Assembly (NCBI GenBank): GCA_032821775.1
Contig: JAVLRN010000003.1
Span: 2,294,001 to 2,358,000 of the forward strand
Length of the DNA: 64,000 bases
Direction: 5' to 3'
DNA from: Sanguinoderma infundibulare
Lineage: Eukaryota; Basidiomycota; Agaricomycetes; Polyporales; Polyporaceae
The position numbers were made by a program, and so were the translations under genes. The stretch's first letter is position 1, and each line of letters opens with the position of its first letter. Positions 23,463-35,466 of this stretch are shown one piece after another. The notes below the pieces were generated by a model. That model saw only the letters and a program-made list of their open reading frames with translations. It did no database searches and was not told the DNA's origin.

Positions 23463-24777
23463 GCCGGTGCACGCTGGTGCATGTCGACATCCGGAGTTGC
23501 TCCCGGGTACGGGTGCTTTCGGTTCATGGTTGTATTTTGCTGCTCCTTTTGCTCTGCTTCCGCTGCGATCATTCAGTTACCTGCTGTTCACGACCTTTGA
23601 CGATTACATCCGCGCGACACCCCCATCCATCATTCCGAGCTAATCTCATGCGAGCGATCGACCCATCGCTCGGTCACGTCCATGTGCTGATCTCGTTAGA
23701 TTTGTAATTCTTATATGTTTGCAGGACGCAGGTGAATATGATGCAATAGGCATGGAGGCGAGGAACGGATCGAGTTCGCCGTGGAAAGGCTTGTTGTGGG
23801 CGGTTGTTAGAGGTAACGGGGATCGAGGACCGTGCTTGTGGGGCGGCGTGCGTTGAGAAACGCTGAGAGTCAGCGGGATTGACAAGAAGCACGTTGTTGG
23901 ACGTTGCCGGGGACGGCCATGGGGAAGTTTAGTGGGTGGATGTACAGTTTTGGCTACGGGAATCAAGCGGCGGGTTGACGGAGCGATAGTGCAGGTCGTG
24001 CAGCTGTCCAACTATCCAACTGCGGTTCGGGCAGATGGGAGGGGCCGGAACGAACAGGGGATAGTGCGAACACGATGGGAGATGATGTCATGCGAGGGGC
24101 CCAGCGATGGAGGACTGGGGGTAGGGCGGTCGAGACTGGAGACCAGGACGGCGGGGGCCGTTGATAGGATGGACGTCTGCGTGAGAGCGAGAGGGATGGT
24201 GAATGGCGAAGGGTGCGCACATGGTGGGAGTGTATGGGGTGCGTGGTGGGGAGGAGGACATGGGGCAGCGAGTCAAGAATACCTGTGGGAAATGAATATT
24301 GATGGCGGAGCGTGGCGGAGCGTGGCGGGGGACGCCGAAAGGGACCTGTTTCGGCACGGCGGACTGAGGCCTGTTGGAGGCCTGCGCCCAGGTGGGCAGT
24401 GTGCTCGCCTCGACCATCTCGACGGAGCGTGGGCGTGCGGAGGACCCGGACAGGCAGCGACTCGGACTCAGACTCGGACTTGGACTCGGCGAGCTGCAGC
24501 CATCTTTCTCTCCTCGATTTCGATCCGCCCGTCAAGGTTCTGCCCAGTGCCTGCCCGCGCTGAGAGTTGACCTGGTCTGTCCTTTCTGCTTGTCCTCTCC
24601 TTTCCGTCACTCTCCCATTCTCCGGCATCTCTCCGGTCCTCGTCCAGCCTCTCTCCTCTTCTACTCGACCCTCGCCGTCCACACTCTTCTCGCTCCTTCC
24701 GCACCTCCGATGCACCCTTAGAACGCTCGGTCCTGCTCACCACCATCCACATCGTCTCCTCCCCTCTCGTCCCGCCC
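23463..24777. other. Long intergenic region, CENH3 / coiled-coil gene
   Basis: About 1.3 kb. It holds the CENH3 3' end and, from about 24560, a CT-rich stretch consistent with the promoter and 5' UTR of the next gene. An imperfect GACTCG hexamer repeat lies at about 24459-24489. Long open frames on both strands here are opposite-strand images of each other with no recognisable product. Confidence 0.4.
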
Positions 24778-27701
24778 ATGCGCCGTATTGCCGCGGTCTT
24801 CACTTCCAAACGCTCCGAAAGGTCTGATGCTGCTTCTTCCTCCGCGGCTTCGACCACCACCGAGAAAACCCAGGCAACGGCCAAGACATCCTCGTCAAAA
24901 CGTTTCTTCCGATCCGTCTCACGAAAGACCAAACCTGTCGACCCACACCTCGACACTCTCAGCAGCACAGACTTCCAACCCCCCTCCTCTTCCTCCTCTT
25001 CCAGCGGCGCGCCTTCCACCCCGGATGATGACCACGGCTCCCTCCTCAAACTCTCCGCCTCCAAGGTATGGGCTCCCCTCCCACCTATTCCCGTCCAGTC
25101 TCCCCTTGGCTCCTTCCACCATCCCGACCACCATCCAGACCGTTTACCCACCGTCCTTCAGCCCGATCGCTCTCCGTCCACAGAAGATGGCTCATCTGAA
25201 GAGTCCTCTCTCGCTCCCGATCATTCAATCCCCCCGGAGCGCTCTACCCCATTGACTGCGCCAGCTTACCTACTCGCCCTTACGTCCACTAAGTCGAGCC
25301 CGCCCTACGCGCCTCCTCCGCTCCTCCACGTTCCAAATCGTCCAGCTTTTCCCCGATCGTGTAATCCGACCCACAGCCTCCCTCATGCTGACACCTTGGA
25401 GTCAAACATGCATCGAACCACCCTTCAGCGCCGCCTCCAGCGCGGCGATCTATCCCCTGCTGAGACGCGCTCCATAGCCTCCTTCTCCGGCAGACGGTCC
25501 GTCCTTAAAGACCGTCCCTCGCTCGTTTTGGACGACACTGCGGTACGCGTCGGTAGCGTTAAGATGTTTTCCGATGGCCTGAAGAAGTGGCTAGAGCGGC
25601 CGTGCTTCGAGGATCGACTCGCCGTCCTTTTGGCCGACTATCTCCCGCTTGGTGGTCTCAATCCAAACCAGGAACCCGCTTGGGCCCGCCTCGAACCGGC
25701 CACCGAATGCGGTGTGGCTGACCTCGAGTACTCCCTGACGCTTGAGGTCCTCGCCGGCCTCTATGAGGACATCCTCCCTTCTGAGCACTCTCAGCACTCT
25801 CACCGTCAAGGGCAGGCCCCGGACTCTTCGGCTCAAGGTTATCCGCGCTTAGACACACACCTACCGCTCGACTTGGGCCTTTCCCCCACTCTCACTCACT
25901 CTCCCACCTCCCTCGGTCCTTCGTCCTCGCTTGACCCTTCGCCAGCCACAACCATGTCCACTCCTTCAACAGCCGTTTCATATGGCGCAAGTTTACAGCC
26001 GCCCCACCCGTCTGGTAAGCTTTTGTTCGTCGGTTGGTTATCCACCTGCTGAGCTTTGTCTCAGCTGTCTTGCCGTCGTCATCCTCACGAGGTCATCAGT
26101 ACAAGCCGTTCCCTTCTCCCCTGAGGATGGAGGCGGTCTCCACATCACCTACTAAGCCAAGCTCCTCTGCCGCGCCCGCGAATGCTCCTGCTGCATCCTC
26201 CATTGCCTCTGCTGCCAATGCGCCCGCTCCCATCCTATCTCCGCCACAGTCCCCGCCCATGGGCCCTGCTCCGCTAAAGCCCGCCCTCAAGCAGGGCGTA
26301 CGTTTTGTCGAAGGCGAAAAGCAGGATAAGGAAGATCATGTCCCTCTTGGGTATGTGATGCGGATCAAGCAGAAACGTGAAGAGAAGGCGCGATTCCTCC
26401 AGGCCGAGCGCGAAAGGCGGCAGCACGAGGAAGCGCGGCGTAAGCACGAGGAAGAGAAGCGGAAGTGGGAGGAGGAGCGCGCTGTATGGGAGAGGGAGAA
26501 ACGTGCGATGGAAGAAGAACGGAGGAAGAAGATGTACGCCGACGAGGTCGCCGCCGCTCGCAGTCGTCGCGAGAGTCAGCGGTTCGGGTTTGGCCCCCTG
26601 ACCGGCGACAGTCTCGCAACTGGGCAATGGGATCGCGGTGAGCGTCCTCGACGGGAACGCGAGGCATCCGGCCCGTCATACCTGAGACCTGCCTACGACC
26701 CGGCGGCCTACCCCATGCCCAGGACCAACTCGGATTCGTTCCTCGCGATGCCTCATTCAAGCTCGCGTCGGGGCTCAACGTCAGGTTCCGGCTCTGGTTC
26801 CCCAGAGGACTCGCGTCCGAACAGTATCTATGGGACCGGTTCCGCCACCGGCTCCCGTCCGCCTTCTACACACTCCGGCGTACAAACCCCATCTTCGTCG
26901 CAGCAGGATGTCGGGCTGCGCGAACATCGTACCGCAGGAAACCGTCGTACGTCTATGGTTTCCGAAACTGGTAGCTCCCGACGGCGTAGCGAAGTTCCCG
27001 TCCCTCGTCTTCCCACCATGTGGAACATGGGCGTACCTGTGAACGCGCCTCCGATGCCTGTTCAAGGTATGGGTATGCCTATGGGTATGCCGATGGGTAT
27101 GTCTCTGACGCCGGTGGCGCCTATGGGGATGTCGATGTATGGCATGGGGATGGACATGCCCTTACTCCCGCCGTCGCCACCATTCATGCAGCAGTACGGT
27201 CGCAGCTCGTCTCGGGGCCAGAGCAGCAGTCGATCGCGTTCCCCATCGCGCTCGCACAACAGCTCGCCGACGCCTTCGAGACGTGATCTGTCTTCTTCGA
27301 ACAGCAGCTCAGAACGTGTTAACCGCATGTCGCGTCCTGGTCAGGAGTCGTCTCACGCCTCGGCGCGTGGTTCGTCCCTACCACGGTCAGAGTCGGCTTC
27401 AGCCTTTTACATGCAACGGCCAACGCACCATCGCACGGGCAGCGGAGGTTCGAACCGCCCTTCGGTCAGCGCACCCAGCCATACAGACTATGCGGCGGAT
27501 AGACGGAGCACAAAGTCAGTTAGGCAGCCCGCAGCATCCACATCGCCCACGAGCCCAGGTCCCCGCCCAAAGCCCGCTCACAGCTCTTCCTTGCCCCCGA
27601 GTCCCCCTGTCGCCTTCTCTCAGCCGCGTTCGTCATGGTCACAACCCGGTTTCGAGAACTTAAGTCGACCGTCTGGGAGGCGACAAACCGTCATATCATA
27701 A
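24778..27701 (+). CDS. Large low-complexity protein with central coiled coil
   Basis: Two exons, 24778-26014 and 26092-27701, joined by a 77-nt intron; 948 residues. The N-terminal third is Ser/Pro-rich, with one ordered-looking part (residues about 230-350) including SIASFSGRRSVLKDRPSLVL, MFSDGLKKWLERPCFEDRLA and EYSLTLEVLAGLYEDILPSE. After the intron comes VRFVEGEKQDKEDHVPLGYV and then a highly charged helix of about 70 residues (KQKREEKARFLQAERERRQH and on), a predicted coiled coil. The C-terminal third is Ser/Arg-rich with a Met-Gly repeat block (about 27066-27165, MGMPMGMPMGMS) and a Pro-rich end. No catalytic domain is visible. A scaffold or cytoskeletal/signalling role is possible but unproven. 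The length of unbroken frame and the clean splice support a real gene. Confidence 0.75.
27066..27165 (+). repeat. Imperfect GGTATGCCNATG repeat (Met-Gly-Met-Pro)
   Basis: Tandem copies of a 6-12 bp unit encode MGMPMGMPMGMS and a looser Met/Gly-rich continuation inside the 948-residue protein. Confidence 0.75.
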
Positions 27702-29090
27702 CACCGGCCCCTCATCGCGCTCGCGGCTCTCTTTGGAGCGTGAGTGTCCTTTTTCGTCTGGGCACGTAACCACGTGGACACTACAGCAGACGTACGATCG
27801 GAAGCAGGATGGGACGTTGTTGGTACGACTGCATCGCTTCTTACTATACCTGACCTCCATCCACTCTTTAATTCTCCTCGTCTCGTGTCTGATGTTGTCC
27901 CTCTGTAGTTGCACCATTCTCTTTCTTGGCACATTGCATTCCATGTCCTGATCTCCCAAAGGCGTGGTCCAAGCCCTCCTAACCCACCCCTAGTGTCCCC
28001 CGATATTCCATATTCATGCCTTACATCTCATATCCAGCATTACACTCCCATACTTCAATACCATCGGACATCCGTCGCTAACCCGACGTTCCGTCCAGTC
28101 CCCAGAGCACGACTCCATCACATCATGCCCTCATCACCCCATTTTCCTCGGCATCCCTTTGTCTCCGATCCCACCAGCGCGTTAACAAGTAGCCAGTGTC
28201 TCGCTCATATACATATATAGTAATGTAGGATCCTCTCTCTCACGGATTTTCCACATGTCTTTTTTGTTGTCCTGGATTTAGTCAGCAATTCATAGTTGTC
28301 TTCTTGTACTATGAGCGGGGGCGTGGTTACTGAATACATAGCGCGGTGAATCGTGAGCCGTAGCTTTTGTTCCAGACTGGAGCGTTACGTAGGCAATGTT
28401 GGGTCCTGGGTGGCCCGTGCAATGTCGAGTTCGAGGCTGTTCGACTCGGAGGTCATGTCAGAGGCTTTCCCATGCTCTTCCCATGCTCCCCCCATGTCAT
28501 ATGTATGCGAGTCTCCGGGCACAGCTTCTTAGATGCCCGACGCATAAAATGCCGGAGAATTTCACAAGTATCTTGATGGAATGTGCTCGATCGCCGATTT
28601 CCACCGTGGAGTCGAGACCGAAGGGGGAAGGTATGGGTAGTTGGTGGGACCCATAGGCACCCACAAAGCTATCAACCTATACGCTACACGGTCAGATGTT
28701 GGGCATCAAGTGTGGGGGTTCGAGGCACGTTGATCTTGATGTCCTTATCTCCTGGTGCAGGGAAGCGGACGACCTTCGGCATCGAGATATCGGGGACAAA
28801 GCTCGCTAGATAACGGTCTTGGCCACAGTGCACTCGGGGGCCGACGTCACGCGAAGTGCCTGAAGCGACGGTGTCAAAGGCGTAATAATCGTGATAACAT
28901 TGAAGTCCGTGTTACAGTGTCCCCGCTACATAAAATAAGGCGGAAAGGAAGAAATTAGGCTACAGCTTCCGTGAGAAGTCCGTTCGAGGGTGGGTCGTGC
29001 AAAAGATGATGATGGGCTTAAAGGAAGGCCTCTATACATAAAGAGCGAAACTGTCCGTGTGGGTCTTGACGAGTCAACGTGATGTGGCGT
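27702..29090. other. Intergenic region between convergent genes
   Basis: About 1.39 kb between the 3' ends of the coiled-coil gene and the cupin gene. It is less GC-rich than the genes and looks like 3' UTR and spacer. I saw no gene, tRNA or repeat that could be supported. Confidence 0.45.
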
Positions 29091-30361
29091 CTACTGCGCG
29101 TCGTACTTTTCTTCGGTGGGGACGAGCGAGCGGCCGGTCATCTCAGGGCGAACGTAGAACCGGTTCGCGCGCTGGGCGGCGGCGTTGTTGCGGCGGCGTC
29201 GGACGAGCCAGAAGGCGCCGATCGCGACGTACCCGACGGCCATGGCACCGACGACGACGCAGAGCGCGATCAGTACGCTGTTGGGAGTAGAGTCGGCGTT
29301 AGCCGCGACGGTGTGATCGTCCTCTGCAAGCGCGGCAGCAACATTACCCGTCTTGGTGTACGGCGTCGACGACGGCGCCTGGTACTGCTTCGTCACCGTC
29401 GACGGCCAGGTGGTCGACATCGAGGTCGGGAGCGCGTTGTTGGTGTTGCGCGGCTGTTGCTGGGACGTCGGCTGGTTCTCGCGCTTGATCCCGCAACGGT
29501 CTAGGCACTCCTGGCGGCCGAGGGCGATGTTGTCTGGGATCTGGGAACGGGTGTGAGTGCAGGTTCGTCATGTGGGTGGTGGGGTTTGGGATGCTTACCA
29601 TGGAGTCGATACCCGCGACGTACTCGATACCAAGGCCGCCGAGGGACGCATCGACGACGTCAGGGGGAAGACCGAAGTCTAGGCGTAACTTGAGCTGCGG
29701 TTCTGCCAGAACTGGATGGATAAAGGTGACTCACAGCGCTGAGCGATGGACTCGACACCAGGGTCCTCGTTGCTGAGGGCGGCAACGAACAGGACCGGGT
29801 CGCAGAGCTCGTTCTGCTGGTAGTGGATCGAGCCCTGGAGGAAGACCTGAGCCTCGCCCGCCTGGAGGGTGTTGAAGACGAAGCGGGCGTTGTTCTCGGC
29901 GATCATGCCGGCGGTGAGGGTTCCGTTGACCAGGTAGAGCATCTCCGTCGCACGCGGGTGCGTGTGGGGAGTGTTCATGCCGCAGGGGCCGAGCATACCG
30001 ATGGTCATGGCAAGACCTGCAAGGTTGGTAAATAACGAGACTGGTGTTGAATCCTAAGAGGCGTACCATTGTTGACGAGGACCGGGAAGTTACTGACGGT
30101 AGCGGAAACGGTCTGACCGCCGGCACCCTTGACAGCCGTAGCATTGAAGAAGTTGAAAACAAACTGCGGAATTCGACGATGAATTTGAATGCATGATTAT
30201 GACAGCATGGGCATACTCACGTCCGAGTCCTGGTCGAGGATCTTGATGCGGTCGACCTGAGCGGGGGCCGCCTTCAAAGCCGCGACAGTGTCAGCAGGAG
30301 AGGGGGCACCGAAGACACCAGTAGCGGCGAGAGTTAGAGCAACGAGCAAGGACGAGAACAT
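29091..30361 (-). CDS. Germin-like cupin with signal peptide and C-terminal membrane anchor
   Basis: Exons 30361-30221, 30163-30067, 30016-29735, 29678-29599, 29540-29091; 349 residues. Residues 1-18 (MFSSLLVALTLAATGVFG) form a signal peptide. The cupin domain follows. Motif 1 is CGMNTPHTHPRATEMLYLVNG-like, with HTH at residues about 97-99 and Glu 104. Motif 2 is GEAQVFLQGSIHYQQN, with Leu in place of the usual Pro; the second metal His and Asn are kept. These residues would bind Mn2+ as in germins and spherulins. Unusually, the domain is followed by a Ser/Thr/Gln-rich stalk, a 24-residue hydrophobic helix (about 289-312, VLIALCVVVGAMAVGYVAIG) and an RRRRNN stop-transfer tail. It should therefore sit on the plasma membrane or wall side with a short cytosolic tail. 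Enzyme activity (e.g. oxalate oxidase) is not shown by sequence. Confidence 0.87.
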
Positions 30362-30456
30362 TATGGTGGAGGGTGGGGAGTATTACGGGTGAAAGAAGGG
30401 AAGAAAAAAACACAGGATGAGGGAGCGGGGTGAGGATTAGGGACTTGGGGGCGGCC

Positions 30457-30465
30457 CTTTTATTT
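30457..30465 (-). promoter_or_regulatory. TATA-like element upstream of the cupin gene
   Basis: AAATAAAAG on the minus strand, about 96 bp upstream of the ATG at 30361, a suitable place for a fungal TATA box. The call is by position and sequence only. Confidence 0.4.
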
Positions 30466-31323
30466 GTGAGCCCAACCCCACCCGGTTCCATCCCGCCCGA
30501 GGCGGGCATGAAACATACGCGAAGCGTTGTAGCGCGCAAAGGCGAGGGAGGCCCAGCGTGCGCCCATCTGACGCGCCATACCAGATGCGCCTGCACGCCC
30601 TGCGAGACACCACCCGCCGGGTGGTCCACCTCGCACGTCGCATGCCCGGGGCGGCCGAGTGCGATGATGGGCCTTGTGGCTGGAATGCAAGCCAATGGCA
30701 TCGCCTGAGCGAGTGATGGCTATGCTTTTTGCGGTGGCGGATTGGGCGACGGGCGGATTGTCGAACACCCCTGATGACAATTTTCTCCGGCGAGCCCTCG
30801 GGGAGGAACCTAGCGGCGAATCGCGGTCCAGGCGAGGCGATAAAACAGCGCCGATTTTGGTTTTGGTTTTGAATAGTTGTGATCGGACCTCGGTGCTCGT
30901 CCATCTTGTATGCCCTCTGTGCTGACTGTCGTGCGTTCCTCATTTGGTCGTATCAATTGTCTGCGCAAGAAATAAGTTCGGTTTCAGTGTTTCGACTTGT
31001 CTTGTGCGGAACGAGGAGAGACCGGGAGGATTGACGCAATGTCCCGCCTGAGCACAGCCTCGAACAGGGTCATCGCCTTCTGACGTCGGCAGACGCCGAA
31101 ACCAACCGGGAAGGTGTTAATAGATGACCCAGTCAAATTCGCTCTGCAAAGCGGACAACACCACTATTGGAAAAGAACCCCGACGTGTCCGAGACGGCCG
31201 TGGATGAGTTCAGCACCATCCAGCAGCCTGGCAGCAGGAAAAGATATAGAGTGGCACCCGATGAAGTCACCACGCAGCCCGATAGTGAAACATGACCTGC
31301 ATACGTACCTCAAAACACCCGCT
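30466..31323. other. Intergenic region, RRN7 3' end / cupin promoter
   Basis: About 860 bp including the distal cupin promoter. Short open frames on both strands have no recognisable product and are not called. Confidence 0.4.
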
Positions 31324-33605
31324 CTATTCTGACGCAGAGGCGTTTGCCCGCTCCGCCCGCCCCTTCCGCTGCTGCCGGTCCCACCACCTGACTACCCTCC
31401 TTTCGAACCTTTCTACGGCGCCCGAAACGTAGTTATCGTCCACCCCGGCCCACCTCGCTGCGCGAGAGATAAGGAGCTCCAGATCGGTGGGAAGAGAACC
31501 CAAGATATCCTGTGTGTTGTAGATAGTGTACTCTTCCCCGGGTCGGAGTATATTCTCGGCCTCGTCGATCGCGTTCGCGAGCCAATCTAACTTATCTCCC
31601 CGATCTTCTTCCTCGTTCCCCGCGTCGTTCCCCGACGTCCCCTTATCGCGGTCCAGTGGAAATTGATCCGTCGTCGCGTTCCGTGCTGGACCCATGCCTT
31701 GATCCGTTACTGTTCTAGATTCCTAAAAAAGACGCCACTTACGAGGCATGCGATCCTCCCGGGGCAGCAGCGCTTTCTCGCAGAACGCCAGGTACTCGTC
31801 CAGCATCTTGGCATCCATGTCGAGAACAGACCTGTGGTGTGGCTGTCAGCCCCAGGGATAGCCATCTGACGCGGGACGGTACATACCGAGGTGTCTCCAT
31901 GGAAAACGCAGGGGCATGTTTCAGCTCAGTCATGTCGGCGTCCCTGACCGCCCGTACCAACTGCTTGAGGGTGGGGAGTGCGCACGCCGGGTCGACTTTT
32001 TCTCGGGGTCGCCTAGAAATGGTAGTGAGGCGTCCATTTGCCACAATAGTGTACGCAGGCCGTACCTCAGCTTTCCGTCCATTCCATAGACCATTTTCAT
32101 CACTACGATGACAATAGCTGCCAAGGACACCTCTGGTACAGCGTTGTCATGCTTGTGGAAACCCGGATCCCTCTTCTTGACACGCTCCAAAGCAGGTGCC
32201 AGTGTCCTGTGCAGCGTCAGAGGAATGGACACAAGTCGTGCAAGTCTCTTCGACAGGACGTATACAGTCGCTGCACTTCATTGAGAACGAGAAAGAGGTG
32301 AATTGTACTGGCCACATACGTGTGCCTTGCAGGTTGCGGACGGCCTTCCAGAGGATAGGCACGGCGTTCATTTCCGGGGTGTATACACCGTACGTCGAAT
32401 TCATGAGTTTGGCCAGACGAGATGAAAGGTTGTGGACATGCACTGTCGACGGTGCATGCTTCTCGGCCCACATGTGAGTAAGTGAGGAGCGCGTCAAAAT
32501 AGACCACTCACGTAAGGAGAGAGCGCCTGGACTGTGTGCTTGCGGAGATGTCGTGTCATGTTCTCTGGGAGGAGTCGCGAGGCCTCCAAGTAGGGCAACT
32601 CATAGCTTTCTATAAGCCTACAGATACCGTCAACGACTCCGCCACGCTTGCACTGGCTACTACTCTACCTCACGAAATCGATGTACATCACCGGCAACCT
32701 CAACGTCCAGCATGCGACCACTAGAACGGAGATTGTGTTCGCAGGTGTGTCGTACTTGCCAAACGTCGTCCGCTTGCGGGTTACGGGCACCGGTGCCTTC
32801 CGTTTCTTCGCACCCGCCTCGTCTTCCTGGTCCGAGGATGACGGAGTGACGGAGTTCTCCCGCATGAGTTCCTCCAGTTCGGAGTCATGATCGGTATCGT
32901 CTGAGTCGGAACTCGAGGACGAAGAGGCCCCAATCGTTTCGCTCTTCTTACTGCGATCGGTTTCGTAGCCATCGCTCTCTTCTGGCTTGTCTTGCTCCGA
33001 TGGCGTCGGCGTCTTCTCAGAGCTTTGGCCCGAAATGTCTTGCAAGTGAAATAGAGGCTCTGCGGTAGGAGGTTTCGGGAGTAGAGAGAGGTTTAGAGTC
33101 CATATGTCCCTGCATGTTTTCTGTGCGAAGTTAGTTACGTTCGACACGCTGGAACGTTAAGAAATGCACCTCAAATTCTGGAGGTAGCTCCCAAAGTTGG
33201 GTGAGGGCGGCGACTTGCATCCTTAATATCAGCTGGAGGCATTGATAGTAGTGGAAGCGCGCCCGTTCGCCGTGATATACTGTTCGAACAATGGTGACAT
33301 GAGGGGATTATATCAGAAGATGAACGAGACAACCAACTTCGAGGATCAGCCTTGCTTTGCCGTTCTTTCTTCTTCCTGCCTGACTTCAGGGTGCGTTTCC
33401 GCATGTGGTGAGGCCCGAGCTCCGTCACCTCCGTAGTCTCATTCCTGTAGTTCTACCGTGTTTTCAGCGGAGCAGTAGAGAGCCTCGTGCACAAAAATGC
33501 ACTTACCTGAAGGACGTGGCCTTCACTGCACGTTATTAGACCACTTGATGGCTCTTTGTGCCACTGCTTCGAACCACATACGGGACATTTTCTACGAGGA
33601 GCCAT
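31324..33605 (-). CDS. RRN7: RNA polymerase I core factor subunit Rrn7 (TAF1B homologue)
   Basis: Ten exons: 33605-33507, 33452-33338, 33279-33170, 33120-32669, 32617-32512, 32461-32320, 32270-32066, 32012-31887, 31831-31743, 31697-31324; 605 residues. The N-terminus is a TFIIB-like zinc ribbon: MAPRRKCPVCGSKQWHKEPS then GLITCSEGHVLQNYRNE. RARFHYYQCLQLILRMQVAA and LTQLWELPPEFE match the Rrn7 start of the first cyclin fold. An acidic Ser-rich insert ([19 protein letters not shown]) divides it. Then come ISVLVVACWTLRLPVMYIDF, RLLPENMTRHLRKHTVQALS and YVLSKRLARLVSIPLTLHRT. With Rrn6 and Rrn11 this protein forms the core factor that recruits RNA polymerase I to rDNA promoters in the nucleolus. 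Every intron is 45-58 nt. The acceptor chosen for exon 2 (GGTAG|AACTAC) is the only one keeping frame. Confidence 0.88.
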
Positions 33606-34012
33606 GCCAGTGCGCTATACTCAACGTCACAGTGGTTGGTGGTAAAACTGATATGCGCGCTAAACACTAACAGGTGGGACCGTGGTCTTCAGCTTGCGAC
33701 CATACCTCCAGGTCTTCCTTAATGGGTCGTACATACTGGCTACAAATAACACCACAAACATTTCTGTAGTTTCTCATCTTCCTACGCACTATCGAGCACG
33801 TTCAAACGGGACATGAGTATCCTGTTCTGCCAGAAGCTGATGGAGCAAGCTTGTGATTCGTCGTTCGCTAAGATAAGATAACCGCGTGGCAGCGCGTCAG
33901 AGATGGAATTGCAAAAGGCGTTCACGCTGCGCGCCTCGCTTCAAGTCTCTGTCTCCCTCCCTCAGACTACCGAAGCTTCCTTGCCCGTCTTTGTAAGACT
34001 AGGGCTTACGAC
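33606..34012. promoter_or_regulatory. Bidirectional intergenic region, RRN7 / ERJ5-like
   Basis: A 407-bp head-to-head gap holding both promoters by position. A GATAAG-like AGATAAGATAA occurs at about 33869-33880. No other element was recognised. Confidence 0.4.
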
Positions 34013-35466
34013 ATGAGGGTCCTGCACCTCATAGCCTTTTTGGCTGTTCTGGTAACGGCCGTAGTCGCGTACGTCACTTGGATTGCTCGGCGGTGAACGA
34101 TGGGCCACTGACGTGTAACCGGTTTCTACGTAGGTGGACCAAGGTGCGCGTACACGAGGTCCTATTTCTTGGCGTAGAGGTTGCTTACCACCGTGAATAG
34201 GAAGACCATGAGATCTTCGACCTCGTGAGCGCTGTCGAGAAGGCCGAAGGTCAGCCCATACGACGTCCTCCCCCTGCCCAGTCCTCATCCCTCCTCGTCC
34301 CTTTCTTGCACAGGGAAGGCCATGACCTTCTACTCCTGGTTGGACGTTCCCCAGACCGCGTCCACGGCGGAGATTGCGAAGTCGTATAGGAAGAAGAGCT
34401 TGCAGCTGCAGTAAGTCTCGACTCATCATCACGCCTTCGTGTCGTGACGTATTCGTGGCCGCAGCCCGGATAAGAACAAGGGTGTCAAGAACGCACACGA
34501 GCGGTTTGCGCGACTCGGAGTAGTCGCGGCTATTTTGAGGGACTCAGCAAAAAGAGAACGGTGAGTGTCCACGCGATGTCTACCCTGCCAATCTTTTCTT
34601 ATGTCCCTTGGCAACTCGTGGTACACGTAACTTGTCAGCTACGACTTCTTCTTGAAGAATGGGGTGCCAGTGTGGCGGGGTACGGGCTACTACTATTCTA
34701 GATTCCGGCCAGGGCTTGGGGTAAGTGCGGCTTCTTGGCGAACCGGTGGACAGTCGTGCTCACATGTACCCTGAACACAGACCGTCGTCTCGTTCTTGGT
34801 TATAATTACCAGCGGCCTCCAATACATCGTTCAGACGATGAACTATAATCGTGATCTGAAACGGATCGGGCAGATTGTGGAGCAGGCCCGAACTGCCGCT
34901 TGGGGTTCCACGCTGAACCCGCTTCAGGGCCAAAGAAAGGTTTGATGGACATTCTATCGCCTCGACGTCTGGCGTGACTGAACTTTTTTTCGAAGGTGAA
35001 GGTAAACCTAGGGGGTGCGCCGCGGCTAGACGAGGACGGGAACGTTGTGCCTGGGAGGATGGTAGACATGATCGTGGAAGGGAGCAAGGTGTACATTGTG
35101 AGTAGTCTGACGAAAAGGTTTGGGGCAATTAAGTCATGTCGTAACGGTCTCCATCAGCTCGAACCCGATGGAAGTTTGCTCCCGGTGGACAATGACTCGG
35201 CAGTAGCCCCATCGATCAGGAGAACATGGTTCCTGTCCCTTGTGACCGGTCTCTTGGGGAAAGGGAATAGAGGCGATGGGCAGATAGAGGGTGCTAGCCA
35301 AGATGAGGGAGCAGGCGAAGACGAGTCGAACGATGAGTCAGGCGTCAGTTCAGACGTGTCCGGGAGTGCTCCAAAAGAAGGCAAGAACGCGGGAGGGTCA
35401 AAGAACGGACGGCCGGCGGCGACGATGGCAGGGGGTCGTCGGAGGAAGGTAGTGCGGAAGAAATGA
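34013..35466 (+). CDS. ERJ5: ER membrane J-domain co-chaperone (ERJ5-like)
   Basis: Nine exons: 34013-34068, 34134-34143, 34201-34249, 34314-34410, 34465-34560, 34639-34720, 34781-34939, 34996-35097, 35158-35466; 319 residues. Residues 1-19 ([19 protein letters not shown]) are a signal peptide or anchor. The J-domain follows ([24 protein letters not shown] motif in [30 protein letters not shown]). A second hydrophobic helix ([20 protein letters not shown]) comes at about residues 131-150. The C-terminal tail is acidic/Ser-rich and ends in basic RRRKVVRKK. This is the Erj5/DNAJC1-like plan: a luminal J-domain that stimulates the ER Hsp70 (Kar2/BiP). Exon 2 is a 10-nt microexon (G TGG ACC AAG), required for frame and for the conserved WTKEDHEIF. 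Confidence 0.88.

Noticed and set aside
24459..24489. GACTCG hexamer repeat as a possible Ser/Asp repeat protein
   Set aside because: It falls in an intergenic GC/CT-rich region without a supportable start or splice structure; probably part of the promoter or leader of the gene at 24778.
28680..28760. tRNA-like GGTTCGAGGC sequence
   Set aside because: The flanking bases do not form a T-arm stem and no matching D-arm, anticodon arm or acceptor stem is present.
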